Positions 11,230-22,900 of a DNA stretch of 64,000 nt are shown piece after piece (position 1 is the first letter of the stretch; each line of letters begins with the position of its first letter). Location of the stretch: NCBI RefSeq assembly GCF_000237925.1, contig NC_031496.1, positions 20,832,757-20,896,756 on the forward strand, read 5' to 3'. Below the pieces are notes generated by a model. That model was given only the letters and a program-made list of their open reading frames with translations, searched no databases and was not told where the DNA came from. This stretch comes from Schistosoma mansoni (Eukaryota > Platyhelminthes > Trematoda > Strigeidida > Schistosomatidae). The position numbers were made by a program, and so were the translations under genes.

Positions 11230-11752
11230 ATGTCAAATGCCGGGTCCCGGCGGAGAGTGGGGAGGGGCCCCCCTCTCTCTAGAATTGCTCTCCCTTCGCC
11301 ACGCGTATCCAGCCTCTGCAAAGGAAGTCCTACTCACGGCCTTCTAGTTGCACCGGTGTTGTTTACGAAATTGAGAGGACGAAAAGCGAATGTGCGGCGC
11401 TTTAACGGGCTTGGTGGACACAGTGAGTCCACATAGGGGAGTTGGAAAACCCTTATTCCAAACCAATGGTGCACATGGGCTCCAGTATCCTGATGGAACA
11501 AATGGCGTATGAACCGATCGTTGGTCACTGAATACCATGGTACTGTATCTCCTTACGTTACTCCACTGCCTTGTGGATCGAATCTTTAGGTCAAAGGCTC
11601 TGGGTGTGGCCCCCTAAGAAAGTCATCTGTTTCAGTTTGGGCATCTGGGCAGTATCACAGCCCTCACACAAATCGAATGAAATTTGTGCGGCATATATAT
11701 ATCTGGTGCTTCCTTGTACTAATGTTTATGTGTTTAAATAAATAAATAAAAT
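11230..11752 (+). mobile_element. 520-bp retroposon family, near full length
   Basis: The copy runs from the family 5' end (CAAATGCC, then GGAGAGTGGGGAGGGGC) through ACGAAATTGAGAGGACG and CCAATGGTGCACATGGG to the TTTAAATAAATAAATAAA tail. The GC-rich 5' half stands out from its surroundings. No long flanking duplication is clear, only AATGT on both sides. Short open frames in it are repeat-borne. Confidence 0.75.
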
Positions 11753-13634
11753 AATGTTATGTAGTACTCATTAAATAAGATTCCCTATACAAATTTATAC
11801 AAACAGGAAAAGTGTAATATGCATTGTTTAGTATCATGTCATTAATTTATACTAAATAAAAAGGTTTTTGATTGAAAAACGCTTTGAATAAAGAGAGCAA
11901 AATACACATTATTAAACAGATCTTCTTAAGATATAATGGAATAATCCAGGTAACGGGATGCATCGTATATTGTACCTTGAGAATGAACAGAGCTAAATAC
12001 GGTAATGGTCGAAAGGGACAATATACTTAACTTTATGCAGCATGATATACCGCTCAAACTTTAATCAGACAGAAGCGATATTCGGTAGTTCACAATTCAA
12101 TTATGTAAAATATCACGTAGAATGAAGTTAAACATGTAGTGTTTGTCGAAATGAAGCAATCTCCTAAAGTTCTATTTTTTTTTGTTGATAATTAAAATTT
12201 TGATATTAAAGTATATGACTTAAAAATATCATTTTAAAATTTTCTTGTTAGTGGATTGAATATACCGACGTCACTTAATAATATTTACAACTTGAATACG
12301 TTTCCAATCACCTAAAAGAAATATCTGTGATTAAGACTATGAGCAGCGGAAGTATGTAACAGGGGAAATATTTAGTCATAGTTACAACGCAGCTTGGTCA
12401 TGATTTTCAACCATGAAGCAGAAATTTCTAATCCATTGACTTCATACCTCTAGAAAAAATGTACTATGATGTTCTTTCAGTTAATGTAGTGGGAACATTG
12501 CATTTTTTGATTAATCGGATTTGTAATCTCCCTACAATACTGCTTATTTGAAGACCGGTTTCCATATTCACATTTATGCTAAATTTTCTCAACGCATACA
12601 TGGAATTTACACCTCATAAACAGTCTCGTAGATAAATAACTGTATTGTTCACAACTACGCATAAAAATAAATGATCAAGACTGGACATCAAAAGTGATCA
12701 CATATGTATTATTCAATGGGTACTATAGTTATAGTAGTAGAATTGTATAAAAACAAGCAGATAATCAAGCAAGTATACAAACACACCAACTGATAGCTGA
12801 GAAGTAACCAATATTGTGTGTGACTCAAACCTTGATAATGATCGAATTTTAGTAACTCAGTTACAATGTGGATATCAGTTCAAGTGTCTCAAAATCGTGT
12901 ACACGATTTGTAGGTGTTGGCTGGTTGAAAGCAAATTTTGTGCCCAATATCTGACTCCTTAACGAACGATAAATGAGCCGTGAGTTTAAATTCATCACCT
13001 GATTTCGTATATTCTATTTGGGCCAACTGCGTTTGGGCAACAGTGGTCATTAAAAAGCAAAATATGAATTAAGTTGGAAGAATTTATTTCAGACATTCTT
13101 ATATGCTGACAGACGTTGAAAGATACGAAATGAAAAAAGCGAACGTGCCAGCTTATTGAGTAATAAGTTACCCAATATTTGTAAATATGCATGAAATACA
13201 AGTATACAGACACATATCCACTAGCATAAATACATGTATAAAGCATGATCAAGGTTACACGTGAGTAGTTGACATAGCCAAACGTATAAGTGATAGGACA
13301 AATAAAAGTATTAGAATAATTTATCTGACAAAAGGTAAGAACAAGTCACGTAGGCCTGTTATAACAGTGATTTACTAAAAGTCACTAGAATTCTCTGTCA
13401 CTTGCCAAGAAGACGTATTTGAAACTTTGATTTATAGTGTTTAGTCTGTGTAAATATCTCAACTCTATAGAAGATTAGTCGAGGTCCGATTAGCACAGTG
13501 CCAATGTCACTGTGAAAAAAAAGTGCCGAGGCTTCAAATCCGACATGGAGTGTTAGCATCCACAAGAGTCCCGATATCCCTTGCTAATGCCTCCCAACTT
13601 CTGAAAACCCCGATTCCATAGAGTCCTTCCGGCT
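11753..13634. other. AT-rich spacer with one tRNA-like segment
   Basis: There is no gene. Positions 13485-13560 (GTCCGATTAGCACAGTG ... GGCTTCAAATCC) resemble a tRNA-like SINE head with a B-box-like GGCTTCAAATCC. It has no hammerhead core behind it, and I cannot place it in either ribozyme SINE family. Confidence 0.35.
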
Positions 13635-14247
13635 GTTTATTTATTTATTTAAACACATAAACATTAGTACAAGGAAGCACCAGATATATATATGCCGCAC
13701 AAATTTCATTCGATTTGTGTGAGGGCTGTGATACTGCCCAGATGCCCAAACTGAAACAGATGACTTTCTTAGGGGGCCACACCCAGAGCCTTTGACCTAA
13801 AGATTCGATCCACAAGGCAGTGGAGTAACGTAAGGAGATACAGTACCATGGTATTCAGTGACCAACGATCGGTTCATGCGCCATTTGTTCCATCAGGATA
13901 CTGGAGCCCATGTGCACCATTGGTTTGGAATAAGGGTTTTCCANNNNNNNNNNNNNNNNNNNNNNNNNNNNNNNNNNNNNNNNNNNNNNNNNNNNNNNNN
14001 NNNNNNNNNNNNNNNNNNNNNNNNNNNNNNNNNNNNNNNNNNNNNNNNNNNNNNNNNNNNNNNNNNNNNNNNNNNNNNNNNNNNNNNNNNNNNNNNNNNN
14101 NNNNNNNNNNNNNNNNNNNNNNNNNNNNNNNNNNNNNNNNNNNGGACTTCCTTTGCAGAGGCTGTATACGCGTGGCGATGTGAGAGCATTTCGAGAGAGA
14201 GGGTGGCCCCTCCCTACTCTCGGCCGTACCAGGACATTTGGGGGCAT
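13635..14247 (-). mobile_element. 520-bp retroposon family, minus-strand copy holding a gap
   Basis: The (TTTA)n tail lies on the left (13638-13655) and the family 5' end, reading GTACCAGGACATTTGGGGGC on the + strand, lies on the right. The left part is nearly identical to the reversed copy at 11230-11752. The 200-N gap sits inside it, so its true length is unknown. Near-identity to another copy may be why assembly failed here. Confidence 0.7.
13944..14143. other. assembly gap, 200 N
   Basis: Exactly 200 N, the same length as the other three gaps, so this is a placeholder and not a measured distance. Apparent open frames crossing it are artefacts. Confidence 0.98.
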
Positions 14248-14439
14248 AAATACTTGTTATAGCTTTCTGAAGATAATTTTCGTTTTGAAACGAAATTAAT
14301 CGGAGAACTACTAGAAGTCAGAGAGCTCCGAACAGCTACTAAGTCTTATTTTCCGAGTCCCTCAGAAGTGTTTGTCTCGAAAATGTATCGTTTCAATCTT
14401 ACCATGATACTCCATAAATTCTTTCCTAATTCTGTAACT

Positions 14440-15030
14440 TCTACTTACTTTCGCCTGTTGCCCCTCGTGGAGGACCATGGGCGTTCCATCAGCACTCTCG
14501 ATGCAACCCCACCCTGGGCAATCCTTTCCAGTTGCTATTCATCCTTTTCATGTTTGCTTCCAATTCCCGGCGCGGTGTATTCTTTGGCCTTCCTCTTTTC
14601 CGTTTCCTTTCAGGATTCCAAGTTAGAGCTTGCCTCGTAATTAAGTTTGATGACTTCCGCAATGTGTATCCTTTCCACTTTCATCGTCCTTTCCTAATTT
14701 TTTCTTCAGATGGAAGCTGGTTCGTCCTCTTTCACAGTAGGCTGTTGTTGATGGTATCCAGTCAACGAACATTGAGTATATTGCGTAGGCAATTATTTTC
14801 AAATGCTTGTGCGTTTTTGATGGTTGTGATAGTTCTCCATGTTTCAGGTTCGCAAAGTAAAACTGTTTTGACGTTCTCATTGAAGATTCTCACTTTGATG
14901 TTGATTGAAAGACAGTTGTTTCGAGTTCCATATGTTCTTCAACTGTAAGGATGCCGCCGTTACTTTGCCAATCCTTCCCTTTACGTCTGAATTAGATCCA
15001 CCTTGTTCATTGATCATGCTGCCCAGGTAC
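14440..15030 (-). mobile_element. SR2/RTE-like LINE 3' fragment, minus strand
   Basis: On the minus strand this reads as the C-terminal part of the LINE protein seen at 59208-60381 and 62930-63805: YLGSMINEQGGSNSDVKGR, LQLKNIWNSKQLS, a basic [16 protein letters not shown] stretch, GLPRVG, and a terminal GATGE followed by an AAGT-like tail at about 14443. It is 5'-truncated after the reverse-transcriptase core and has stops and frame changes, so it is dead. Confidence 0.7.
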
Positions 15031-15268
15031 TTTTAAATGAACGATTATTATCCCTAAAGTTAAAAATAGTGTGTACTTGAACGAATTTTACAGCTTATAA
15101 ATATTAAGTAGTTTGTTTTGAACAAATTTGTTGTTGCTGAAAATCAATTATTAAATTAATCAGTATCTGTTGGAGTCAAGTCCTTAAATATAATAGTTTC
15201 ACAACGAATTCAGATGATGAATGTTAAGTAGTTACTCACATCAACCAACAACTCTAATCACTTTAAAT

Positions 15269-15331
15269 TTATTTATTTACTTAAACACATACATATTGGT
15301 ACAAGTGCCACCAGATACATATGCGCCACAC
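15269..15331 (-). mobile_element. 63-bp stub of the 520-bp retroposon family
   Basis: Only the last ~60 bp of the element is present: the (TTTA) tail, TTAAACACATA, ATTGGTAC, ATACATATGCGCCACA. It is flanked by a perfect 12-bp duplication, ATCACTTTAAAT (15257-15268 and 15332-15343). This is the shortest insertion recognised in the window and strong proof of target-primed insertion. Confidence 0.85.
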
Positions 15332-15343
15332 ATCACTTTAAAT

Positions 15344-16702
15344 GGTCGATTTAGCTTGTTTAAATCCATGTTGGTCAGTTTAAGTCACAAAAAAGTTGTA
15401 ATTATTCAGACAACAATTAAGCATCAGAGTTAATTGTTTGTATTATCTTTCATTGTTTTGTTAAGTTTCCTCAAGGGTAGTTGCTTAAGATTTTCTTACT
15501 TATTTAAAAACAATATTTCCTTAACACTGGAGAACTATGGAATCGAAGAAACATGGTCACTATCATTTGAAACCCATCCACCTCATACATTTGCAAGACA
15601 GTGTATGTTTTCACTGCAACTCATACATATTACTCACCTCTTAAATATGAAAGAAACATGTTGATTAGTTTGTATTACAGGTTACTAGAGTTTAGAATTT
15701 CTCATTCTGGTCCTATGCGAGGCATGAACGGTTAATCTGTGCTGGGACATATATCACTCATATCTAGCCACCACTTATCTCAATGCACTAAACTAGTTAG
15801 GATAAGATTTAGTCGAAAGAAGATGAGGGGCCTTCAGAAAAAGATTTGTCATCAATCTACGTAATTATTTATTACTTGGGGTTCAGAAAATAGCTACAAT
15901 CTATAGTTTGACAGCTTATTGACACTGGCTTAATATTGTCTGCTGTTGAGCAGATATATCCATTTTATAATATAAGATTGTACTTTTCTTTCTTCTATCC
16001 GATTCATTAGTTGGAACTACGTTTTCAGCGGTATTGTTATCATGACTCTTATGGTGTTGTTATACTCTGTGATTCGAATCAGTCACTGTCACGTTCTTAA
16101 CGTTTGACGAACTAACTATCTAAAGGTAAGACTGTCTGAGAAGCTTTACTGCCAAAAGTTAAACGGGACTGTTTGTCGTTCATGCTTATTTATAGGCTGA
16201 CAGATTTGAAGGAACGTATGGACGGTGACCTTGGACAGCCGAGTAGTTCGCTTATTATTTATAACCCACCCACATTTACATCACGTCTACCATGTAGCTT
16301 TGAGATAATGTGATCTATGTGTCTTTACTCGGCGTATTAAACATTCTTTTGATAGTCTGCTCTAGGTGAGAGAGTTTAGAGTATGATACCTTTAACGGAT
16401 ATGTGTCCAGGCTTAGTCTTGTTTTTTGAATGATTAACAACTGACTGGTCAAGATAAGCTAGGTGCATTTCTTGATTTTATAAATACTACAATTTTACCA
16501 TCGCTTGTAACTCCACCTACGTAATTCAAAAAACGACATTTATACTGAGCTTTTTTAAGAATTTTTCTCAAAATTTATTTACTCAGGATAATATGAGAAA
16601 GCCCTTACCACAGAAATACAAGGAAGTAATATTAATAAGATTAGATGAATATAATCATATTACTCAAATATTCGCACAATTATCGATGGCTTGTGTTTTG
16701 AA
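15344..16702. other. AT-rich spacer
   Basis: I see no gene here. The 76-codon frame at 15434-15664 is phenylalanine/leucine-rich, as expected from T-rich DNA. Confidence 0.4.
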
Positions 16703-16715
16703 ATAAGATGAAACT

Positions 16716-17113
16716 TAAATTCACATAGTATTGTTTACTTGAATCTCCCCATTGGTGTTTAGGACTGCAATTGATTAGTCTCCTATTGGCATATGTGCAT
16801 ACTGTGTGCATTGCCTCGGTTTTGCCTTAAGTCACAAGCATTATAAGCAAAAATGGATGGTGTCTAACAGTGGAATCCAGAACGCACGTTTCGCTTTATT
16901 CTGGACTCGTCAGTTGGATGTACCTGCATCCCAGAGTTGATGTTCATTCAGTAGCTAAGTATATAATGCGATGACGTTTCAAGTTAACGGTACTGAGCTC
17001 GAGTCTTGGAGTGAACACCAACCCTGTGATTCAGGTACATCCAGCTAATGAGTCCCAAATAGGATGAAATGTGCGTCCTAAATTCCACTGCTAGCCACCA
17101 TCTATCTTTGCTT
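16716..17113 (+). mobile_element. Smα-like hammerhead SINE, inverted composite copy
   Basis: Two head-to-head parts form one insertion. The left part (about 16720-16950) is a minus-strand hammerhead region with its 3' spacer and the AAACAATA box. The right part (about 16955-17113) is a plus-strand tRNA-like region plus hammerhead plus CCACCATCTATCTTTGC. The whole is bounded by ATAAGATGAAACT (16703-16715 and 17114-17126). The plus ribozyme core reads CTAATGA where CTGANGA is required, and the minus one has a damaged stem II (GTCC opposite AAGC), so neither looks fully active. Confidence 0.75.
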
Positions 17114-17599
17114 ATAAGATGAAACTAAATTTTTTAAAAAACAACAATATTGAATTCATGGTTGAAATCAGAATCTAAAGTAAACAAACATGTGTAATAT
17201 CGATTTGACATTTCAATAATTATATATACATATAGGTTACTGTAGTAATCAATATTTAAGTGAATAATACTCATAATTTCAAATACTTTAATGTAATACT
17301 TGACTGTAAATAAGAATCTCAGATTTTCAACAAAAAAAGAAATCGATTAAAATCATTTAAATAATTTATTGATACATTAAGCGAATCGATGAAATTGATT
17401 TATTAAATTATCAACTTAATAATACTGTTTTTTTAAAAATTTCAAGAATAAAAGTAAACTATTATTTACGTTCTAAACTAAATGTAATACGGTCATCAAA
17501 ATCAAATTATGGTTGTGAATTATTGATAGTTCAAAAAGAAAAAAAAAAGAAAACTCAGGGAATTCAGAACCACTAAGAGTAAACACAATTATAAAAATT
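17114..17599. other. very AT-rich spacer
   Basis: Homopolymer-rich AT sequence (A-rich tract near 17542-17552). Nothing recognised. Confidence 0.4.
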
Positions 17600-17925
17600 A
17601 GAAGCAGTAACCAGTGGAGTTCAACCAGGTCTGTTGGGAGATATCAACTCACTGAAGACATTGGTGAATGGTTGCTCAATTTCGTGGATTGTTTGAAGTT
17701 AGACATTAACACCGTTGGATGCCGGCCAGCTCAATGGTCTAGTGGTTAAGCGCTCACGCGCTGGACTGATAGGTCCTGGTTTCGAATCTCGCGAGGCGTG
17801 ATCGTGGATGAACACTGCTAAGGAGTCTCACAATAGGACGAAACGGCCGTCCACTGCTTCCAGGTTTTCCATGGTGGTCTAGCTTCAATTGACCCATGAT
17901 CTCAACTATATAAAATTACTAAAAT
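17600..17925 (+). mobile_element. second hammerhead SINE family, copy 1
   Basis: A leader (GAAGTTAGACATTAACACCG) precedes a tRNA-like block with A box TGGTCTAGTGGTTAAGC and B box GGTTTCGAATCTC. A hammerhead-like block follows at about 17808-17865 (GCTAAGGAGTC ... GGACGAAACGG ... GTCCACTGC), then the 3' part CAGGTTTTCCATGGTGGTC. The first core box is CTAAGGA instead of CTGANGA and stem I is weakened, so this copy is probably inactive. It differs in sequence from the Smα-like family throughout. Confidence 0.65.
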
Positions 17926-18220
17926 CTCCATAAAACCTCCTTTTGATAAGAATTAGAAATGTTTGTGAATCCTTTTTTAGAATGTATGAATGAATGCTAG
18001 AGGTTATCTGGTATGTTGCCATGTAAATTATCGTAGCCAACATTTGTAGTCATTTATATTCCCACCTTGTATGGGTATAAATTCCTAAGAAAACAAATGT
18101 AACATTCAAACTAATAACAGTAAAAAAATACGACTAACCAATGTAGTTCATTTCACAGTAACCTCATATTTTTTATTAAGATATACAATGTATCAAACAA
18201 TTAGACATTTATTAAAATAT

Positions 18221-18735
18221 GGCCCCCAAATGCCCTGGTACGGCCGAGAGTGGGGAGGGGCCACCACCCCTCTCGAAATGCTCTCACACGGTCACGCTTA
18301 TATAGCCTCTACAAGGGAAGTCCTAATCACTGCCTTCTCATAGCCGGGGTGTTGTTTACGAAATTGAGAGGACGAAAAGCGAATTTACGGCGCTTTAACC
18401 GGGTTGGTGGACACGGTGAGTCTACATAGGGAAGTTGGAAAACCCTGATTCCAAACCAATGATGCACATGGACTTCATTATCCTGAGGGAACAAATAGTG
18501 TATGAATCAATTCATTGGCCACCGGCTACCATGGGACTGCATCTCATCACGATGCTCCACTGCCTTGTGGATCAGACCTTTATGTCAAAGACTCGGAGTG
18601 TGGCCCACTAAGAAGCCTATCTGTTTAGGTCTGGGCACCTGCACAGTATCATAGCCCTCACACAATTGTGTGGAGCATATATATCTGGTGCCCCCTTTTA
18701 CCAATATTTATGTGTTAAAATAAATAATTAATAAA
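18221..18735 (+). mobile_element. 520-bp retroposon family, full-length copy with target duplication
   Basis: It runs from GGCCCCCAAATGCCCTGG to an AATAAATAATTAATAAA tail, flanked by a perfect 11-bp duplication TATTAAAATAT (18210-18220 and 18736-18746). Its 5' end agrees with the copies at 60951 and 11230, so about 515-530 bp is the true unit length. It carries no reverse transcriptase and must move with a LINE's help. Confidence 0.88.
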
Positions 18736-18746
18736 TATTAAAATAT

Positions 18747-19635
18747 AAGCTACTAGAAATAGATCAAATTAGATATTTGAAGTAGTCAAGTTTTTAAAAT
18801 TTTAAAAATAAATGAACTAAACTTCTAAATCTCATGACAGAAAACCATAAAACATTTGACTCAGTTAATAACAAATATTATTATAATATAAGAGTTACAT
18901 AAATATTAAAACGTTTGCAACAAAATCATAGAAAAATAAAATGATCATCCAGTGAATAGAACACGTTCAATAACATATTTTAAAAGGACGACGAAAATGA
19001 CCTACAAACCAACATCTGACTAGTCATAATGATGTTTTTTTGCTGAAATCTCAACAGAATTAACATCATAATTCTAATGTTATAGCACAATAATTCAGTT
19101 ATATAAAAAAAAGGTGGAAATGGGATCTTTCAAATTTTTAACGTTTGACAATATACATTCTTCTCGATACATTTTCAATGGAGGTATTCAAGGATTAGAT
19201 TATAATATCGAGTACACTAGCCTACAAGACTACGTTCCTAATAAACTGGACTTCATAGTAATAAAGATATTTAAAAGTATGATTTTCCAGCATTTGATAA
19301 ACAAAATATCTGGAAGGCATCCCTAATATTGCTCAACAAACAAAAACAGCTCAATTTGTTTTAGTTATACTAAATTTATAGTTATTAAATGGTTAAAACT
19401 TTTTTTATGTTTTCAAAAAGAAAGCTCTCTCTCTCATTCTTTGCACTGGTAAAATATTATCTTTTTTTATTCGCTTAATTTGTTTCATTATATCCACTCT
19501 TCTTCAGTTCATTTGTATTCTAATCAACAAAGATTAACCTGATGAGTTTTGTCCATTTTATTCAAAATTATTATTAACTTCTGTTGATTTGCCTAACTAT
19601 ATAATTACTTAAAACTTTTTTGAATGCACTTGGTA
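18747..19635. other. AT-rich spacer
   Basis: A 70-codon frame at 19114-19326 (begins MEMGSFKFLTFDN) has no recognisable family or splice context. No other feature was seen. Confidence 0.35.
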
Positions 19636-19995
19636 CTGTTTGTTTAAATCTTCCCATTGATGTTTAGGACTGCAATTGATCGGTACGTATAGTATGAACA
19701 GATGCCAATAATTGACTGATCAATTGCAGTCCTAAACATCAATGAGAAGATTCAAACAAACAATATCAAGTGAATTCAGACTTTACCACATTGCACAAGC
19801 AAGTGGCTATCAGGACTCAGTGGCTGAGTGGATAAAGCGATGGCGTTTGAAGCGAAAGCTACTGGGTTCGGGTTCCAGAGTGAACATTAACTCTGGGATG
19901 CACGTACACTCAGCTGACGACTTCAAAATAGGACGAAACACGCGTCTCGGATGTCACTGCTAGCCACCATCCATCTTTGCTTATAATGCTTGTGA
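19636..19995 (+). mobile_element. Smα-like hammerhead SINE with inverted leader
   Basis: The leader box occurs twice in opposite orientation: about 19636-19682 (minus) and about 19712-19768 (plus, AATTGCAGTCCTAAACATC), with ~30 bp between. A tRNA-like block follows (A box TGGCTGAGTGGATAAAGC, B box GGTTCGGGTTCC) and a hammerhead block at about 19900-19962. The core boxes CTGACGA and GAAAC are present, but stem II is spoiled (ACTTC opposite GGAC). The 3' part CCACCATCCATCTTTGC is intact. Confidence 0.7.
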
Positions 19996-22900
19996 ATTAA
20001 GGCTAATTTTGTTATTGCATCTACCAGTTCTCCACAACTTTTATTCAAACAATGTAATTAAACATTCATTACAGTGGGACAAATATTGGGAAAGTTGGAA
20101 CTTTCGGAGCTCTTTCTCGGAATATTATTTAGATCTTTATGGTATAATTAGTAAATGACTGTATGACTGCATTTTTATATTATCTTTGTCCCAAGCTTTC
20201 ATTGAATCTATTGACTGTCGTTGTACGTCTTACTATTGATGAGTAGTTATGTACTGTTTAGTCCGCTCTCTATCACTTACGGCATGATTTCGCTCAAGGT
20301 TTGATTTATTTTTTGTGCTGTATGGTCGGTCTTTTCATGCATAGTATTATGTGAGTTTTGAGTCATGATTAGATGTAACTGGATACAACAGTGAACTAAT
20401 TTGCTTCTTATCGGCATCTTCTGGTTGAGTAATGTATCACAAAAGGCTCAAGGACCAATAAGCGTTAAGATCTTGGTTACTGTTCATTAGTTAGTGTGTA
20501 AATTCATGAAATAGTGTCACTGATCTGACTGAGGATATTTTAGGCCATACCGATCAGTATCCCAAGCCACAACAAATCAGCGTTCCACAAAATACGATAA
20601 TTACACATGATATTAATGACCTAATACTACTAAAAATTAAATGGATTCGTTGGAAGGAGATCTATTCACTGAATTTCGTGATTTTGATGTGTTAACAAGA
20701 AGTATTAATCTAAAAATGTAGAGATTTATAAGTAGTTTTCGTCACGTACTGATCTCACTTAAAGTACCACTGGAAACTAGAGAGCAATGGACAACTGATT
20801 CATCCTGGTGTGGAACTCCTCAATAAGCATTTCTAACTTCAATCAACTTGAGATATAGCATCGTGATCGTATGATTCCAGTTTTTGCAATCGTAAATTCT
20901 ACCGGTCAGGACTTCTCCCTAGAACCTCGAAGCAAGTCACAAGTGAACACAGGATTACTGTCCTGTCAGAGAAATTTCCTCTTGAACAATGTTTCAAGTA
21001 TAACTTGTTTTTCTTAGTCAAATCAGTGTTCACACAATTATGAAAGGCACTTAATATAGAACAGATGGAATGTGGTTAGCACTGAAATCCAGAACGCCTG
21101 GCTCGTCCTATTTAAGACTCATCAGCTGGATGTATCTGCATCACAGAGTCGATTTTCAATCCGGATTTATTATATTTTAATAGTAAGCTAAATTCCTAAC
21201 ATCAGATACTCGAACGACTATAGGATTTGATAGATTGAACTGTTCTATTGAGTTAAATCAATAAAATCTTTAATCTATAGTAGTTTTGAGTAAGTAAATT
21301 TATTCGTCTGGTTAATTCAAGGCCTCTTTAAAATTCTAAACAAACTATTCATTATACCTAAGTCGTTTGAAAATATTTCAAGTGCCTATGAACTTATTCT
21401 TGATCGTGCTGTGATTAGTCTAACTTTTTAAAAAATAGTAAAAGAAATGAAATAACCTAATTTGTCATCCACTCTTTTCAGTAAAGTAATTCTTTCTTAT
21501 TTTATAAATAATTACAAGATTTTAACACAATATTAGCTTTGTGTCATGTCGAACTTATAATAAAAGAAATCTATGGTAAATAGTTTTTATACGGATTAGA
21601 CTACTTATTGGATTATGACTCAAATAAAGAAAACTGGTTGGAAATAAGTGTAGCGTGGTCTACTTATATCTATATAAGTAGTATATGGCGATGGTCAGAC
21701 ATATAATGTATTTTGGCAGAAGACCGATAAGGAAAGAATTTAAATGAAGCACCATTGGTAGGAAAATGCATGAACAATGAAATTAGAGAAGATGAACTGA
21801 TATTTACAGAAGGAACAGTGAAGATTGAGACAATTGATTGTTATTTTACAAATTAACTGTTCATTGTATGGTTATCAGCATTTAGCGAGATTGTCTGTAA
21901 TTTGTGCTTAAATACATTCGATTGTCCTCAATTGTGTTCTTGTTCACTAGATAAGTAGTTTCATATAATAAATAGTTTCCAAACTTATTATATCGAAATT
22001 TAGAACATTGTAATAAACACTAGTTACACTGGCTTTTAAAATAAATTCGTTTCTTTATCATTTTAAACAACAATCTATCAGTTTTCACGTTTCAAATTGA
22101 AATCTCTCAAGTTCAGCAAAAGATAATGAGGGCTAGACAACTATAGTAACTATAGTGTTTACTTGTTAACTAACCTAAGATAGTGTAAATGCCAGAAAAA
22201 AACTTTTCCACTCACTTGGATTAAGCTGATCAGCGAAAAAGAACTAGGATAACTTTTAACTAGAACTTTCGATTATTAAAAATACCAAAAATATAATCAA
22301 GGACATAATCCATTTTCTTTCTTAATAACACTAGGTATTCAGTTTTCACAGGTAAGCTCCATTAATTTATCATTTCAAACTTCGATTGTAAGGTTTGATA
22401 ATACTTTGTTTGATTCATAATCTTATATTGTTTATTTTATCAAAATTCTACTGTCTTGAGCGATAATTACATGGATAGTTTATTCATCTATCATATCGCC
22501 CACTACTGGCTGGAGCATATAAGGTATTACGGACCGAGTTATGATTTTTTTTCACTACAGTTTCTCATAGATTCTGGCTTAACAGTACTACTGGAGGAGC
22601 TCGAGTAAAATAATTGTAGGTAAAATGAATGGAACACTGAAGAAGCACAATAATAAAACATACACTGATTTAATGTGTAGTAATCTTGCATGAACAGTTT
22701 CAATGTACTAAACTCCAGAAAGAAGTTGAATGTAACAGCTGAACTGATGAAGCACGCTTAAAGTTCAAGTAAGTAATTTCATACATGTACAGTATTTTCG
22801 CTATTGAAAATCCAACTGTACATTCTGGGTGTATATCAGGTTAGTGTTGTAAGGCAATAAATGAAGTGATTGGAAATAATCCGGTCATCATACGGAGAAA

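Noticed and set aside
13848-14262. Long open frames on both strands
   Set aside because: They exist only because they run through 200 N. The same applies near 26339-26538, 28162-28361 and 63478-63677.
19800-19900. tRNA gene, also considered at 62265-62325 and 17725-17800
   Set aside because: A and B boxes are present but the blocks do not close into a tRNA cloverleaf and continue into ribozyme SINE sequence. They are retroposon heads.
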